Assembly (NCBI RefSeq): GCF_002007645.1
Contig: NZ_CP019791.1
Span: 1,488,001 to 1,552,000, forward strand
Direction of reading: 5' to 3'
DNA: 64,000 nucleotides
Source of the DNA: Anaerohalosphaera lusitana
Lineage (GTDB): Bacteria; Planctomycetota; Phycisphaerae; Sedimentisphaerales; Anaerohalosphaeraceae
A model generated the notes under the pieces. That model ran no database searches, was not told the DNA's origin, and worked only from the letters and a program-made list of their open reading frames with translations. The position numbers and the translations under genes were made by a program. This document shows, one piece after another, positions 49,503-58,710 of this stretch (position 1 is the stretch's first letter; every line of letters begins with the position of its first letter).

Positions 49503-50094
49503 CTGGTCCTATAGAAATACGAGGGCTTTTACGCTTGTCGAGATACTTGCCGTGGTTCTGGTCATAGGTTTGATCGCTGCGGCAGCGGGTACAACCGGTT
49601 TTAAAAGCTTTCGCAAGATGCAGGTCAAAAAGGCGGCCGGCGAACTTTACCTTGCTATGAAATACGCACGCCTGACAGCAGTTGAAAAGCAGACCGAATG
49701 CAGGCTGCTCATTGATAAGGAAGAAAACAGTTACGCGGTTGTGGTAGGGTCATCGGAAGATATCGAGCAGTTGACCTCCGTTTCTGATCTGGACAATGAT
49801 GCCGAATCTGTGCAGGTGGTGTCGAATCAGTATACCAAGCCTGCTGAACTTGGTGATGGAATAGCTTTCGAAAAGGCGGAGATCGCCAGCATGTACGGTG
49901 ATTATCAGTTACAAAATGGGATCGTATTTCGCCCGGACGGAAGTGCGGATGCTGCTGTCATCCAGTTGGGTAACGGTGAGTACATTTACAGCATCAATGT
50001 GATGGTTGCGACAGGTAAGGCGAAGGTTATCGAAGGGCCTGCTGAGGAAATGACGATCGGTGTGGTCGATCTCGATGAGCAGGGGTCATATTGA
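49495..50094 (+). CDS. gspH: T2SS minor pseudopilin GspH
   Basis: 199 residues from ATG 49495, overlapping the end of gspG by eight bases. Prepilin signal SWSYRNTRAFTLVEILAVVL: the residue before the Phe is Ala rather than the usual Gly, so processing may be less efficient. Glu +5 is kept. The body has GspH-like strands (KKAAGELYLAMKYARLTAVE, GIVFRPDGSADAAVIQLGNG). It is a tip-proximal minor pseudopilin. Ends with a four-base overlap with the TTG of gspI. Confidence 0.85.
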   Translation: MTSWSYRNTRAFTLVEILAVVLVIGLIAAAAGTTGFKSFRKMQVKKAAGELYLAMKYARLTAVEKQTECRLLIDKEENSYAVVVGSSEDIEQLTSVSDLDNDAESVQVVSNQYTKPAELGDGIAFEKAEIASMYGDYQLQNGIVFRPDGSADAAVIQLGNGEYIYSINVMVATGKAKVIEGPAEEMTIGVVDLDEQGSY

Positions 50095-50525
50095 GAACGT
50101 ATGGTAAAAACAAAGGTTTCAGTCTTGTAGAAACCGTAGCGGCGTCGGTATTGCTGAGTCTTGCTGTTGTTACGCTGAGTACGATCAGTACCCGCAGTGT
50201 GCTGAATGTGAAGAACAACAGAGAGTATGAACAGGCCTGGGAAATTCTGAACCGTCAGTTGACTTATATAGACTATATGGGCGTAGAGGCTTTCATGGAG
50301 CAGGGCGAGTTCAGCGGGAAGCTTGGAGACGAGGAAAGCGGTGAGACAGTACACGAATGGGCCGTGGATATAAACGAAAGCAGCGACTATACGGGCCTTT
50401 ACAGTGTGGATATAAAGATAACCTGGGGTCCTGAGAGAGGTCGTCGAAGTGTGTCGGCTTCTACGCTGCTGAACGAGGATACGAGTGAGTCGGAGCTTGA
50501 ATTGTTGGAGACTCAACCCGAGTGA
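50091..50525 (+). CDS. gspI: T2SS minor pseudopilin GspI
   Basis: 144 residues, TTG 50091 overlapping gspH by four bases. Prepilin motif KNKGFSLVETVAASVLLSLA with Gly -1 and Glu +5. The C-terminal beta domain includes YSVDIKITWGPERGRRSV, as in GspI/PilV-like tip pseudopilins. It is likely part of the I-J-K tip complex. It overlaps gspJ by four bases. Confidence 0.85.
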   Translation: MRTYGKNKGFSLVETVAASVLLSLAVVTLSTISTRSVLNVKNNREYEQAWEILNRQLTYIDYMGVEAFMEQGEFSGKLGDEESGETVHEWAVDINESSDYTGLYSVDIKITWGPERGRRSVSASTLLNEDTSESELELLETQPE

Positions 50526-51244
50526 GAGACAAACGGGCACAATCTGGTTTTACTCTGGTGGAAGTTACCATCGCGGCGGTGATAGGTTCGTTCATTGCCG
50601 TGATCGCGATAGGTGCTCTGCGGGCTGCTGCGAGCTCTCGGGAGAACGTCGAGAAATTTTTGAGCGTAAACGATGAGCTGCGTTTTGCATCGAATCTGAT
50701 CAGGCGAGATATTCAAAACGTCTATCGTAGTGCGAATTATGGGAATATGCAGTTTCTAGGGAGTGTTTCCGAAGATAGCGAGACTCCATCTTCGGTGCTG
50801 AACATGAAGATCGTTTCCACGCAAAAGGCCCGTCCGCAGAGGCCGGAAAGCGATGTATATGTAGTCGAGTATTTCATCATGACCGAAGAGGAGAAGAACT
50901 ACTTGATGCGTCGGTACTGTCCGGTGGTCGGTCACGAGGAGCCTGAAGAGACCCAGGGCGGGATTTTGATTCCTGTCGGTGAGAACATCGTCGGCTTTGA
51001 AGTGCGGTATTTTGACGGCACCGAGTGGCTTATGGATTGGCCCGACACGCAGGAATCCCTGCCGGGCCTGGTCGAGGTCACTCTTGCCGCTTCTTTGTCG
51101 CAGGACAGTTCACCGGAAGATATTGCATCGACAAGTTTCATGCTCAGTTTTCCCAGGTCCGGTGAGTCTTCGCAGCAGGACAGCGTCGATATGAATGCTG
51201 ATCAGCAGGAAAACGTCGCGGAACAGCGAGGGGGGCAGCGATGA
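50522..51244 (+). CDS. gspJ: T2SS minor pseudopilin GspJ
   Basis: 240 residues, GTG 50522 with a four-base overlap with gspI. Prepilin motif RAQSGFTLVEVTIAAVIGSF. The typical GspJ middle follows (SVNDELRFASNLIRRDIQNV, VEYFIMTEEEKNYLMRRY, VGFEVRYFDGTEWLMDWPD, LPGLVEVTLAA). The C-terminus is Gln/Ser/Asp-rich and low complexity. Its last bases overlap the gspK ATG. Confidence 0.88.
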   Translation: MRDKRAQSGFTLVEVTIAAVIGSFIAVIAIGALRAAASSRENVEKFLSVNDELRFASNLIRRDIQNVYRSANYGNMQFLGSVSEDSETPSSVLNMKIVSTQKARPQRPESDVYVVEYFIMTEEEKNYLMRRYCPVVGHEEPEETQGGILIPVGENIVGFEVRYFDGTEWLMDWPDTQESLPGLVEVTLAASLSQDSSPEDIASTSFMLSFPRSGESSQQDSVDMNADQQENVAEQRGGQR

Positions 51245-52443
51245 GGTTTTCTGACATGAAAAATAGAAGAGCTGTCATTCTGATCGGTGTTCTCTGGGCA
51301 ATCGCACTGGTGACAACGATAGTCGTTGTGGTGGCCCGGTCGAGCATGCTGGACAGCCGGATAAGTTTGACCTCGGCTGAGAATATCAGAGGACACTGGG
51401 CATGCAGGGCAGGTCTGGAAAAGGCGATAGCTGTGCTGGCTTATGATGAAACGTCGGTCGATTCGTTTGCGGATCTGTGGTATGACAATGTGGAAGATTT
51501 TAATGATGTGCCTTTGGACCTGTGCTCATTTAATGTGGCGGTCGTGGATGAAAGCTCTAAACTCAGTCTCAATTCCGCGACAAAAGAACAGTTGATAGAG
51601 TTGCCTTACATGACAGACGAAATTGCTGATTCGATCATCGACTGGCGTGACAGAGATGAAAATGTTACGGGCGAAGGCGCGGAAACAGGTTATTATCTGA
51701 ACCTGGAAAACGGCTATGAGCCTCCGAATGGGCCTTTCACTACGTTTGACGAATTGCTGCGGGTTTGCGGTGTTACGGAGTCCCTTGTTTATGAGACCGC
51801 CAGGTGGGATGATATGTTGACGTGCTGGTCCCAGTCCGGATCGAGTTCGGATGATACGACCGAAAAGATCGATGTAAATCGTGTAGGTGAACGGCAGTTG
51901 AGGAACCGGCTTTCGCTTGCCCAGGCTCATGCGAGGTGGATCGTTGAAAATCGCGATTTCGACAGTATCGGAAATTTGCTCGCGAATAACAGTCCCGATG
52001 AGCCTCAGCGCAATGCAGACAGAAGTGAACAGCCGATGCCTCTCGACAGGCAGACCTTTTTCAGCATAATTGACCAGGTTACGGTATCGAGCAATAACAA
52101 TCAGCAGCAGGGCCAAGCAAAGGTGAACATTAACACTGCGCCGAGGGATGTGCTTGTAGCTGTTTTTGAAGGTGATGAGACGCTGGCAGAGGAGGTGCTG
52201 TCCTATCGGGAAGGTGCGGTGGAGGGGTTTGCTTCGCTTGGGGACCTGGCGGAGATCAAGTCTTTGACGAACAGGAAGATTCGAGAATTTATTGATTATC
52301 TGACGGTGAACTCAAGCGTTTTTAGGGTGACAAGCGAGGCGGTGCTGGATGCGACCGGTACAACAAGGAGTCTTACAGCTATTGTGGATCGCAGCCAGAC
52401 GCCTGTGCGGATTCTATACTATTACGAAGGGCCGAATCGTTGA
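51241..52443 (+). CDS. gspK: T2SS minor pseudopilin GspK
   Basis: 400 residues, ATG 51241, a four-base overlap with gspJ. The N-terminal helix is RRAVILIGVLWAIALVTTIV; like other GspK proteins it lacks Glu at +5. The large helical domain carries ComEA-like helix-hairpin-helix elements typical of GspK (KLSLNSATKEQLIELPYMTD, AKVNINTAPRDVLVAVFEGD, YREGAVEGFASLGDLAEI). It caps the pseudopilus. It is larger than enterobacterial GspK (about 330). A 60-bp gap precedes the next gene. Confidence 0.9.
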   Translation: MRFSDMKNRRAVILIGVLWAIALVTTIVVVVARSSMLDSRISLTSAENIRGHWACRAGLEKAIAVLAYDETSVDSFADLWYDNVEDFNDVPLDLCSFNVAVVDESSKLSLNSATKEQLIELPYMTDEIADSIIDWRDRDENVTGEGAETGYYLNLENGYEPPNGPFTTFDELLRVCGVTESLVYETARWDDMLTCWSQSGSSSDDTTEKIDVNRVGERQLRNRLSLAQAHARWIVENRDFDSIGNLLANNSPDEPQRNADRSEQPMPLDRQTFFSIIDQVTVSSNNNQQQGQAKVNINTAPRDVLVAVFEGDETLAEEVLSYREGAVEGFASLGDLAEIKSLTNRKIREFIDYLTVNSSVFRVTSEAVLDATGTTRSLTAIVDRSQTPVRILYYYEGPNR

Positions 52444-52503
52444 CGGCCAGATCTAATTGAAAGTTTTCATGTTATTGTGTCTTAAGATACTAAGAGGGAT
52501 CTA

Positions 52504-53910
52504 TTGACTGACACGACAAAACATTTTTCGGCTGATGTGACGGCAGCCGTGTCCCTGGATACGGACTCTATGCTCAGGGCCGTTGCGTTGAGAAGGACCG
52601 GCAGCGGTTTTGAGGTCGTCGGCCACCATTGTACCGAAAAAAGCAAAGATCCGAGCATACTTCCTGAACAGATAAAGGGCTTTGTAGAGTCCTGCGAAAA
52701 GAAAGGCTGCAAAAGTGCTGTCGGCATAGATTCGTCATCGGTAGCCTTTTACGGCCTCGATCTGCCTCCTGTTCCTGATGATAAAGCAGAACCGATCATA
52801 AAAATTCAGCTTGAATCTTTGCTGCCCGTGCCCATCTCATCGGTGGAAATGTCGCCGGTTCTATTACCGATGGGTATGCACGGCCGAACTGCCGCGGCAG
52901 CAGTGGCGGGTAAATCGTTTCTTAATCAGGGCTCATCACTAAGCGATGCTGTCAAGGCTGAGAAGGTTTACCTGGACTGTCAGGCGATCGTCAAAGCATG
53001 GCGGCAGTTGTGCAATCCTGCGGATGAAAAGGCTTTGGTACTTCATCTTACCACAGCATGTGCCCAGGTGATTTTGACGGAAAAGGGACGTGTTCTCAGT
53101 GCAAAAACTTTTGACACTGTATTCACGAGTGATAATCCTGACGGTCGGCCCAATCCGGAGCTTTTGCTGCACGATATCAGAAGTGCCTTGGATGGTTCAA
53201 AGTTCTGTGATGATGCGATGCCGCGGATGTCTCTGTTGTGCGGTGATGCCAATTCGGACGAATCACTGATAGGATACCTGCGGGCGGCGGGGCTTGATAT
53301 TGAGCGAGCCATACCCGATCCGAGTAAAATTGAGAGCGAGGAACTTTCAGCGACTCAGATTTGCGATTACATAGTTCCTATCGGTGTAGCGATGCTGTCG
53401 GCGGATGGCGAGACGCCGGAGCCTGATCTGTTTGGTTCACTCGCACGAAGTCAGGAAGAGGTTCGAAGCCAGAAAAAAAGCAAATCCTGGGTTGTTGCGG
53501 CTGTGGTGCTTGTGCTGGTTACAGCGGCAGGTCTTATCACTGCCAGGCAGTTGGACGAAAAGGCTCTGGCAATGTTGGGTACAAATGATTCGAATGAGCT
53601 CGGTGAGCAGCGGGAGCTTCGCGAGAAGATAGCAGAACATCGTCCCGAGGTGCTGGAGTTGCTGAGTTTGATAAATGAAAGGCTTCCGAACGGTATGATG
53701 CTGGACAGCTTCACTTTCAGCAGAGGCAAGCCTGTGACTCTCAGCAGTAACGCCGCGAACTGGTCACAGATGCGGCAGTTCGAAGACAAGCTGGCTGAAC
53801 AGCCAGGGGTAAAGAATATGACCGAGCAGAATCCGACGCAGGATGAAAAGACCAAGAAGATATCCTTCCGGTTGAGTTTTGACTACAAGAATTATACGGG
53901 TGAGGAATAG
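52504..53910 (+). CDS. GspL-like protein with PilM- and PilN-type parts
   Basis: 468 residues from TTG 52504, AGAGGGA just upstream. Residues 10-310 form an actin-like ASKHA fold as in GspL/PilM (VTAAVSLDTDSMLRAVALRR, KSAVGIDSSSVAFYGLDLPP, IIKIQLESLLPVPISSVEMS). A single helix follows at about 325-343 (WVVAAVVLVLVTAAGLIT). A periplasmic PilN/GspL-type domain then contains LLSLINERLPNGMMLDSFTF. It links GspE in the cytoplasm to the periplasmic assembly platform. Next gene starts immediately after its stop. GspL is the functional label, but the sequence is closer to a PilM-PilN fusion. Confidence 0.85.
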   Translation: MTDTTKHFSADVTAAVSLDTDSMLRAVALRRTGSGFEVVGHHCTEKSKDPSILPEQIKGFVESCEKKGCKSAVGIDSSSVAFYGLDLPPVPDDKAEPIIKIQLESLLPVPISSVEMSPVLLPMGMHGRTAAAAVAGKSFLNQGSSLSDAVKAEKVYLDCQAIVKAWRQLCNPADEKALVLHLTTACAQVILTEKGRVLSAKTFDTVFTSDNPDGRPNPELLLHDIRSALDGSKFCDDAMPRMSLLCGDANSDESLIGYLRAAGLDIERAIPDPSKIESEELSATQICDYIVPIGVAMLSADGETPEPDLFGSLARSQEEVRSQKKSKSWVVAAVVLVLVTAAGLITARQLDEKALAMLGTNDSNELGEQRELREKIAEHRPEVLELLSLINERLPNGMMLDSFTFSRGKPVTLSSNAANWSQMRQFEDKLAEQPGVKNMTEQNPTQDEKTKKISFRLSFDYKNYTGEE

Positions 53911-54468
53911 ATGGCGGTGACAATTACGGAACGAGATAAACGAACGCTCAAGATAGGCGGAATAGCAGTCGCAGCGATACTGCTGTACTTCCTGGTGCTG
54001 GAGCCCTGGTTCGTGGGTTGGGGATCGGTAAGGACCCAGTTGGCAGAAAGGCAGGAGGAGATCGAGCTGACGGGGCAGGGCGGCGGTCAGGCAAAACTGC
54101 TTGGTGTGATGAAAGTGGTGCCTGCCTTTGAAATGCCGGCAAAGGCACCGGAGCAGAAGGTTCTGTTTCGTGATAAATTTGCTGAGCAACTTCAGCGTGC
54201 GAGGATCAATTACAAATCCTTTAAGATATTCGAGCCAGCCAAAACTGACTCATTCGCTTCGCATAAAACGATCAAGATGCAGGTGCAGGCAACGTGTAAA
54301 TACCCTCAAGTGATCGACGTGCTGGCCGCTCTGCGGGAGAACCCGTATTTTGCGGCTGTGGACGAACTCAAGATAAAACAGCAGGACAGAAAAAAAAGAC
54401 TGATCGATATTGACCTTACAGTGACTACGCTGTGTGAGACTAACAATGAAAACGAAAATACTGAATAA
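53911..54468 (+). CDS. GspM/PilO-like platform protein
   Basis: 185 residues, ATG one base after the preceding stop. Topology: short cytoplasmic N-terminus (TITERDKRTLKIGG), one helix (IAVAAILLYFLVLEPWFVGW), a coiled segment, and a periplasmic ferredoxin-like domain (DKFAEQLQRARINYKSFKIF, QVQATCKYPQVIDVLAALRE, IDIDLTVTTL). This matches GspM/PilO, the partner of GspL/PilN. Assignment comes from topology and gene order; sequence identity is weak in this family. Confidence 0.78.
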   Translation: MAVTITERDKRTLKIGGIAVAAILLYFLVLEPWFVGWGSVRTQLAERQEEIELTGQGGGQAKLLGVMKVVPAFEMPAKAPEQKVLFRDKFAEQLQRARINYKSFKIFEPAKTDSFASHKTIKMQVQATCKYPQVIDVLAALRENPYFAAVDELKIKQQDRKKRLIDIDLTVTTLCETNNENENTE

Positions 54469-55171
54469 ACTGAAACTTAACAATGGAAGCTTGTCGCGGG
54501 TGATGGTGTTATTGACCATCGCGGTAGTTGCGGTTACAGCGGGCAAGGTCATCGCTTATATGCAGATGGTCGAGCAGGTGCCGTCTGAAAAAGAAAAGTC
54601 GGTAGATTTGACGAGCAAGATGGATACTGAGACGCTTGTGAAGCCCTATAAAGAGTTGGCAGGCGAGCTCAAGAAGCGTGACATATTCATGCCGCCCGCA
54701 CCCAAGCCAAAGCCGCAACCGCCTGTATGCCAGGGTATCATCGGGGACGGCGTTCTGGTCAACGGCAAGCTTTACAAGAAGGGTGACAACGTACAGGGAG
54801 CCGAAATACTTGCAGTGGGCCCGTCCAGTGTTCGCATAAAATGGCAGGACAAAGAGATGGATCTTGCACCGTTTCTGGCAAAGATCGAAGAGCAGCAGGG
54901 ACAGCAGAATAATCAAAAATCTGCCGGTCGTCCATCCGGCAGGCAGCAACCTGTGGCGCAGGAAAATCAACCCCAACCGCAATCCCAGCCTCAGCCTCAA
55001 AATGAGCCTCAGCAACGGCCTCAGATGGGGCGAGGCGGTTTTGGTCCGGGCATGAGAATGAGCCAGGAGCAACGGGAGCGGATGAGGGAGCGATGGCGGC
55101 AGATGAGCGAGGAAGAGAGAGAAGAGATGCGTAATCGCATGCGTGGAAGACGCCGTCCCGGCGGACGTTGA
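54446..55171 (+). CDS. GspC-like inner-membrane protein with basic C-terminal tail
   Basis: 241 residues from ATG 54446, overlapping the preceding gene by 23 bases; GTG 54434 is an alternative. One N-terminal helix (VMVLLTIAVVAVTAGKVIAY), then a short homology-region-like beta domain (CQGIIGDGVLVNGKLYKKGD, VGPSSVRIKWQDKEMDLAPF), as in GspC, which contacts the secretin. The last 100 residues are unusual: a Gln/Pro-rich linker, then an Arg/Glu-rich repeat (SQEQRERMRERWRQM, SEEEREEMRNRMRG) ending RRRPGGR. There is no PDZ domain, normally present in enterobacterial GspC. It is placed directly before the secretin gene, as expected for GspC-D. Confidence 0.75.
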   Translation: MKTKILNKLKLNNGSLSRVMVLLTIAVVAVTAGKVIAYMQMVEQVPSEKEKSVDLTSKMDTETLVKPYKELAGELKKRDIFMPPAPKPKPQPPVCQGIIGDGVLVNGKLYKKGDNVQGAEILAVGPSSVRIKWQDKEMDLAPFLAKIEEQQGQQNNQKSAGRPSGRQQPVAQENQPQPQSQPQPQNEPQQRPQMGRGGFGPGMRMSQEQRERMRERWRQMSEEEREEMRNRMRGRRRPGGR

Positions 55172-55236
55172 TCAGTCATAAAGCAGCATATATACTTTTT
55201 GAAATTTCATTGCTGAAGTATAACAAGGAGAAAAAC

Positions 55237-58200
55237 TTGAAACGCTACGGAATTATAATTAGTGCCATAATTGCAATCACATTTGTTTTCGCCATCTCCG
55301 CGTGTCGTAAGGATACGCCGCAGGTTTCGGGTGCTGAGGATAAGGAGACGCCTGCGCAAACAACCGCGGCGCAGCAGGACTCAACTGCAGAACCCGAGCA
55401 AAGCGGGACAGATGCGGGATCTGAAATGGCAGCAAAGTCTACCGAAAACCCGGACGATGAAATTTCAACAACTGAAGAAGGCGGGGATGAAGCCGATCAG
55501 CAGGTCCAGGAAGATGCTCAAGAGGATGCGGGTGGATCTTTCGAGAATGGTACTGAAGAGCGAACGGGTGAAGAAACAGAGGGAAAGGATTTCAGACGTG
55601 AAGGACGAATGCAGGGGAGAAGGGGTTTTCGCAGAGGGCCTGGTGCACGTCCGGGTGGTGAAGATCAGGCAGATGCTGAAGATGCACAGGAAGCTGGTCC
55701 GCCGGCGCCGGGAGATCCTAACAGTCCCGAAGAGGATGACAACATGGTTGCCATCAACCTGAACAATGTCGAAATGAAGCATATAATAAAGACTATCGGT
55801 GACTGGACAGGCAAATCGGTAATACCGACAACTGACGAACTTATCCGGCAAAGGTTGACCATTTATACGTCAGAGAAGATGGAAAAGGAAGAGGCTTTGT
55901 CGCTGATATATGCGGCGCTGCGGACCAAAGGATTCGTTCCTGAAGAGACGGACAGCAAGATATTTCTAAAGCCGATCGCCAAGGCAAAGGTTGGATCGGT
56001 TCCGACGATCGGCGTGGATGAGCCCCTGGCGAGAGTGGCCAATAAGTCACAGATAGTGGAGAAATTCTTCAAGATCGAAAACTACAGTCCTTCAAAGGTG
56101 GCCGAGATAGTGACCCCTCTGCTGGCTGACTACGGTCACGTAACAGCGGTTGAAAGCAGTAACTACGTTTCTGTAATCGACACAGTTGAAAACCTGATGC
56201 GGATAGAACGCATAATTGAACAGCTCGATGTGCCCGAGTCCGAACAAACGGTCGAAAAACTCTTTGAGATAAAGAACGGCGATCCGCTCGAAATTGTGCA
56301 GGTCGTAGAATTGATACTTAGTGAAGGACGAAATAACCGTGGCCGGAATTTCCGCAGACCTTCAAATAACAACAGGCCAGGCGGTAATAATGGTGCAAGC
56401 CCAGCTACGAGTGTGGTAATAGAATCCGAAGACGTTGAGGCCCGATTGATCCCGCTTCCCAAGCAGAACTGGATCATTGCAAGGGCATCGGCGGCGGATA
56501 TGAAACTGATTACCAACTGGATAGAAAAGCTGGATATACCTGAATCCGTAAAACAGGAGCAGACGGTGATACCCGTCCGCCACGTCGACGCCAGGCAGGT
56601 TGTAGATATTGTTAAGCGAACTCTTCAATCGATGCCTGGTTCCGAGCTTCGCGCGAGCGTGGTTGTCGAGGCTCTTGCTGATTCGAGGCAGGTTGTCGTT
56701 TTCGGCAGCGAGGAAAATCGCAAAATGGTCGAGCGCATGATAGCGGAAGTCGATCTGCCCAGCGAAGATACCTTCAAAGAGAAGACGTTCAAGCTCAAGC
56801 ACGCCGACCCGGATCAGATCAAAGAAAATATTGACAACCTCTATGGGGAAGAAACAACGTCTTCCTACAATTACTATCGCTATCGTTACGGTTCTCAGCA
56901 GGATGACGATGACACTGTCAAGGTTATTTCGTATCCGACACTACGTCAGGTGACGGTGATCGCTTCCGAGGCCAATCTTAAAAAGATCGAAGGTCAGGTA
57001 AAAGAATGGGACGTACCTCTCGATGTCAGCGAAGAACAGTATCAGATCGTTACGTTGAAGAATTCTGACCCTGTAAAGATGTGCGATCTGCTCAAGACGC
57101 TGTTCAGCGAGGACAGCGACAGTTCATCGAATTTCTTCCGCTCCATATTCGGACGCGGCAGGGATTCAGAGACCAAGAAAAAGATTGTCGGTTCACTGTA
57201 CGGATTGCTGACCTTTGAACCAGTGCCCGATACGAAAAAGATAATCGTCATAAGCAAAATACCCGAGGCGTACGATGTCATCAGGGAGCTTGTGGAGGAG
57301 CTAGACAGTCAGGAAATGGCCGAAGTTCCAAGAGTGATCACTCTCAACTATGCCGATGCGGAGGATCTTTGCGATCAGCTTAACGCGATACTGAATGAGC
57401 CGGGCACCACTGCCACTATTCGGCGACGGGTGGAGGGTCTTTCGGTCAATAGTGACTCATCTGAAGAAGTCAAGAGCGGCGAGGCTTCTGCTAACGATCA
57501 AAACAATAATCCGGGTGAACTCAGGCCATGGTGGGACGGCCAGAGACGTACGGATGACGAAATGCCTACCAGTAACCTGATCGGACAGGTTAGATTCATA
57601 CCGGTTCAGAGGAGCAAGGCGCTTCTGGTACTGGCTCCGCCGGAATACATGGATGCTATTGAACAGCTTGTGGAAGAACTGGACAAACCCGGAAAACAGG
57701 TCATGGTCAAAGCTGCTATTTTGCAGGTCGATCATTCGTCGATGACTTCTCTGGGCGTTCAGCTTTCGTCTAATGCACAGGCGTTTGGCAATCTTGGTGA
57801 AAATGCGGTCCAGGCATTGAGCAATCTGGCCAACGCCGGCAGCATCGGTTCCTGGACGATCGATACCACCGTGCCGGTCAATACGCTGATCGATTTCCTG
57901 GTCAAGGAGGTGAATGCGAAAGTACTCAATCAGCCTACCCTATGGACGAAGGACAACGAAGAGGCCGTTTTCGTTAAGGCTCGTAATATTGCTTTTGTTG
58001 TGGCGGATCAGTCTGATTCGAGTAACCTCAATAATATCCGGCGGACATTCGACTATAAAGATGTCGGTGTGACACTTCGAGTCCGGCCCAATATTACGCC
58101 CGAGAATTTCGTTGATACGACCGTCTATCTTGAAGTTTCAACGCTGGAGTCGGAGTTAGTGAACGGTCAACCTGCAACTAACAGACTCGATACGACGACG

Positions 58201-58521
58201 CATTTGATCGTTGACGACGGTGAGACTATCATGTTGGGCGGTATTTTATTCCAGCAGGACTCTTTGACTCATCGCAAAGTTCCTTTACTTGGGGACATTC
58301 CACTGGTTGGGCAGATATTCAATCATTATGACAATGAGCTGGTCAACTCAGAGCTTCTCATCTTCCTCACGCCTTATGTGGTTGAGAACGGTGTTGTTTC
58401 GCCGGCATCGCTGGATGAGGTCCAGGGGCCAAAGCTTAATTTTGAAGAAATAATTGAGGAACTGAACGAAACCCTATCTGCTGAGGATCTGCTGACATCG
58501 CAGGACCCAAACACTAATTAA
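55237..58521 (+). CDS. gspD: T2SS secretin GspD, enlarged, lipoprotein signal
   Basis: 1,094 residues from TTG 55237 with AAGGAGA six bases upstream; an earlier ATG frame lacks the signal. Lipobox AISAC at about residue 23 suggests self-lipidation. Residues 24-180 are acidic low complexity with an Arg/Gly patch (RRGFRRGPGARPGG). About 185-270 is an N0-like domain. Six N1-type secretin_N modules follow between about 285 and 850, each ending near a hydrophobic-x-Asp helix (IERIIEQLDV, ITNWIEKLDI, VERMIAEVDL, IEGQVKEWDV, IRELVEELD, IEQLVEELDKP). The beta-barrel secretin domain ends with VPLLGDIPLVGQIFNH and ELLIFLTPYVV. Usual GspD has N0-N3 and about 650-700 residues. The last gene of the operon. 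Confidence 0.93.
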   Translation: MKRYGIIISAIIAITFVFAISACRKDTPQVSGAEDKETPAQTTAAQQDSTAEPEQSGTDAGSEMAAKSTENPDDEISTTEEGGDEADQQVQEDAQEDAGGSFENGTEERTGEETEGKDFRREGRMQGRRGFRRGPGARPGGEDQADAEDAQEAGPPAPGDPNSPEEDDNMVAINLNNVEMKHIIKTIGDWTGKSVIPTTDELIRQRLTIYTSEKMEKEEALSLIYAALRTKGFVPEETDSKIFLKPIAKAKVGSVPTIGVDEPLARVANKSQIVEKFFKIENYSPSKVAEIVTPLLADYGHVTAVESSNYVSVIDTVENLMRIERIIEQLDVPESEQTVEKLFEIKNGDPLEIVQVVELILSEGRNNRGRNFRRPSNNNRPGGNNGASPATSVVIESEDVEARLIPLPKQNWIIARASAADMKLITNWIEKLDIPESVKQEQTVIPVRHVDARQVVDIVKRTLQSMPGSELRASVVVEALADSRQVVVFGSEENRKMVERMIAEVDLPSEDTFKEKTFKLKHADPDQIKENIDNLYGEETTSSYNYYRYRYGSQQDDDDTVKVISYPTLRQVTVIASEANLKKIEGQVKEWDVPLDVSEEQYQIVTLKNSDPVKMCDLLKTLFSEDSDSSSNFFRSIFGRGRDSETKKKIVGSLYGLLTFEPVPDTKKIIVISKIPEAYDVIRELVEELDSQEMAEVPRVITLNYADAEDLCDQLNAILNEPGTTATIRRRVEGLSVNSDSSEEVKSGEASANDQNNNPGELRPWWDGQRRTDDEMPTSNLIGQVRFIPVQRSKALLVLAPPEYMDAIEQLVEELDKPGKQVMVKAAILQVDHSSMTSLGVQLSSNAQAFGNLGENAVQALSNLANAGSIGSWTIDTTVPVNTLIDFLVKEVNAKVLNQPTLWTKDNEEAVFVKARNIAFVVADQSDSSNLNNIRRTFDYKDVGVTLRVRPNITPENFVDTTVYLEVSTLESELVNGQPATNRLDTTTHLIVDDGETIMLGGILFQQDSLTHRKVPLLGDIPLVGQIFNHYDNELVNSELLIFLTPYVVENGVVSPASLDEVQGPKLNFEEIIEELNETLSAEDLLTSQDPNTN

Positions 58522-58542
58522 CATATATTTTTCTTCGCATTC

Positions 58543-58577
58543 AAGCCCGGTTTTCGCAATGAGCCGGGCTTTTTTTG
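58543..58577 (+). terminator. Terminator of the T2SS operon
   Basis: AAGCCCGG (58543-58550) pairs with CCGGGCTT (58564-58571), then a seven-T run. Confidence 0.9.
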
Positions 58578-58710
58578 TTTCATATATGGAAAAGCCTGGT
58601 TGGTTCCGTGTCTCTTATCGTCATTTAGACTTCTGAAATGAGGTTGTAAGGTCAGTATTGGCAGTGGTTTATGGGTTTGGATTCCTGATGAGATCTTGAC
58701 CTATTTTGTG

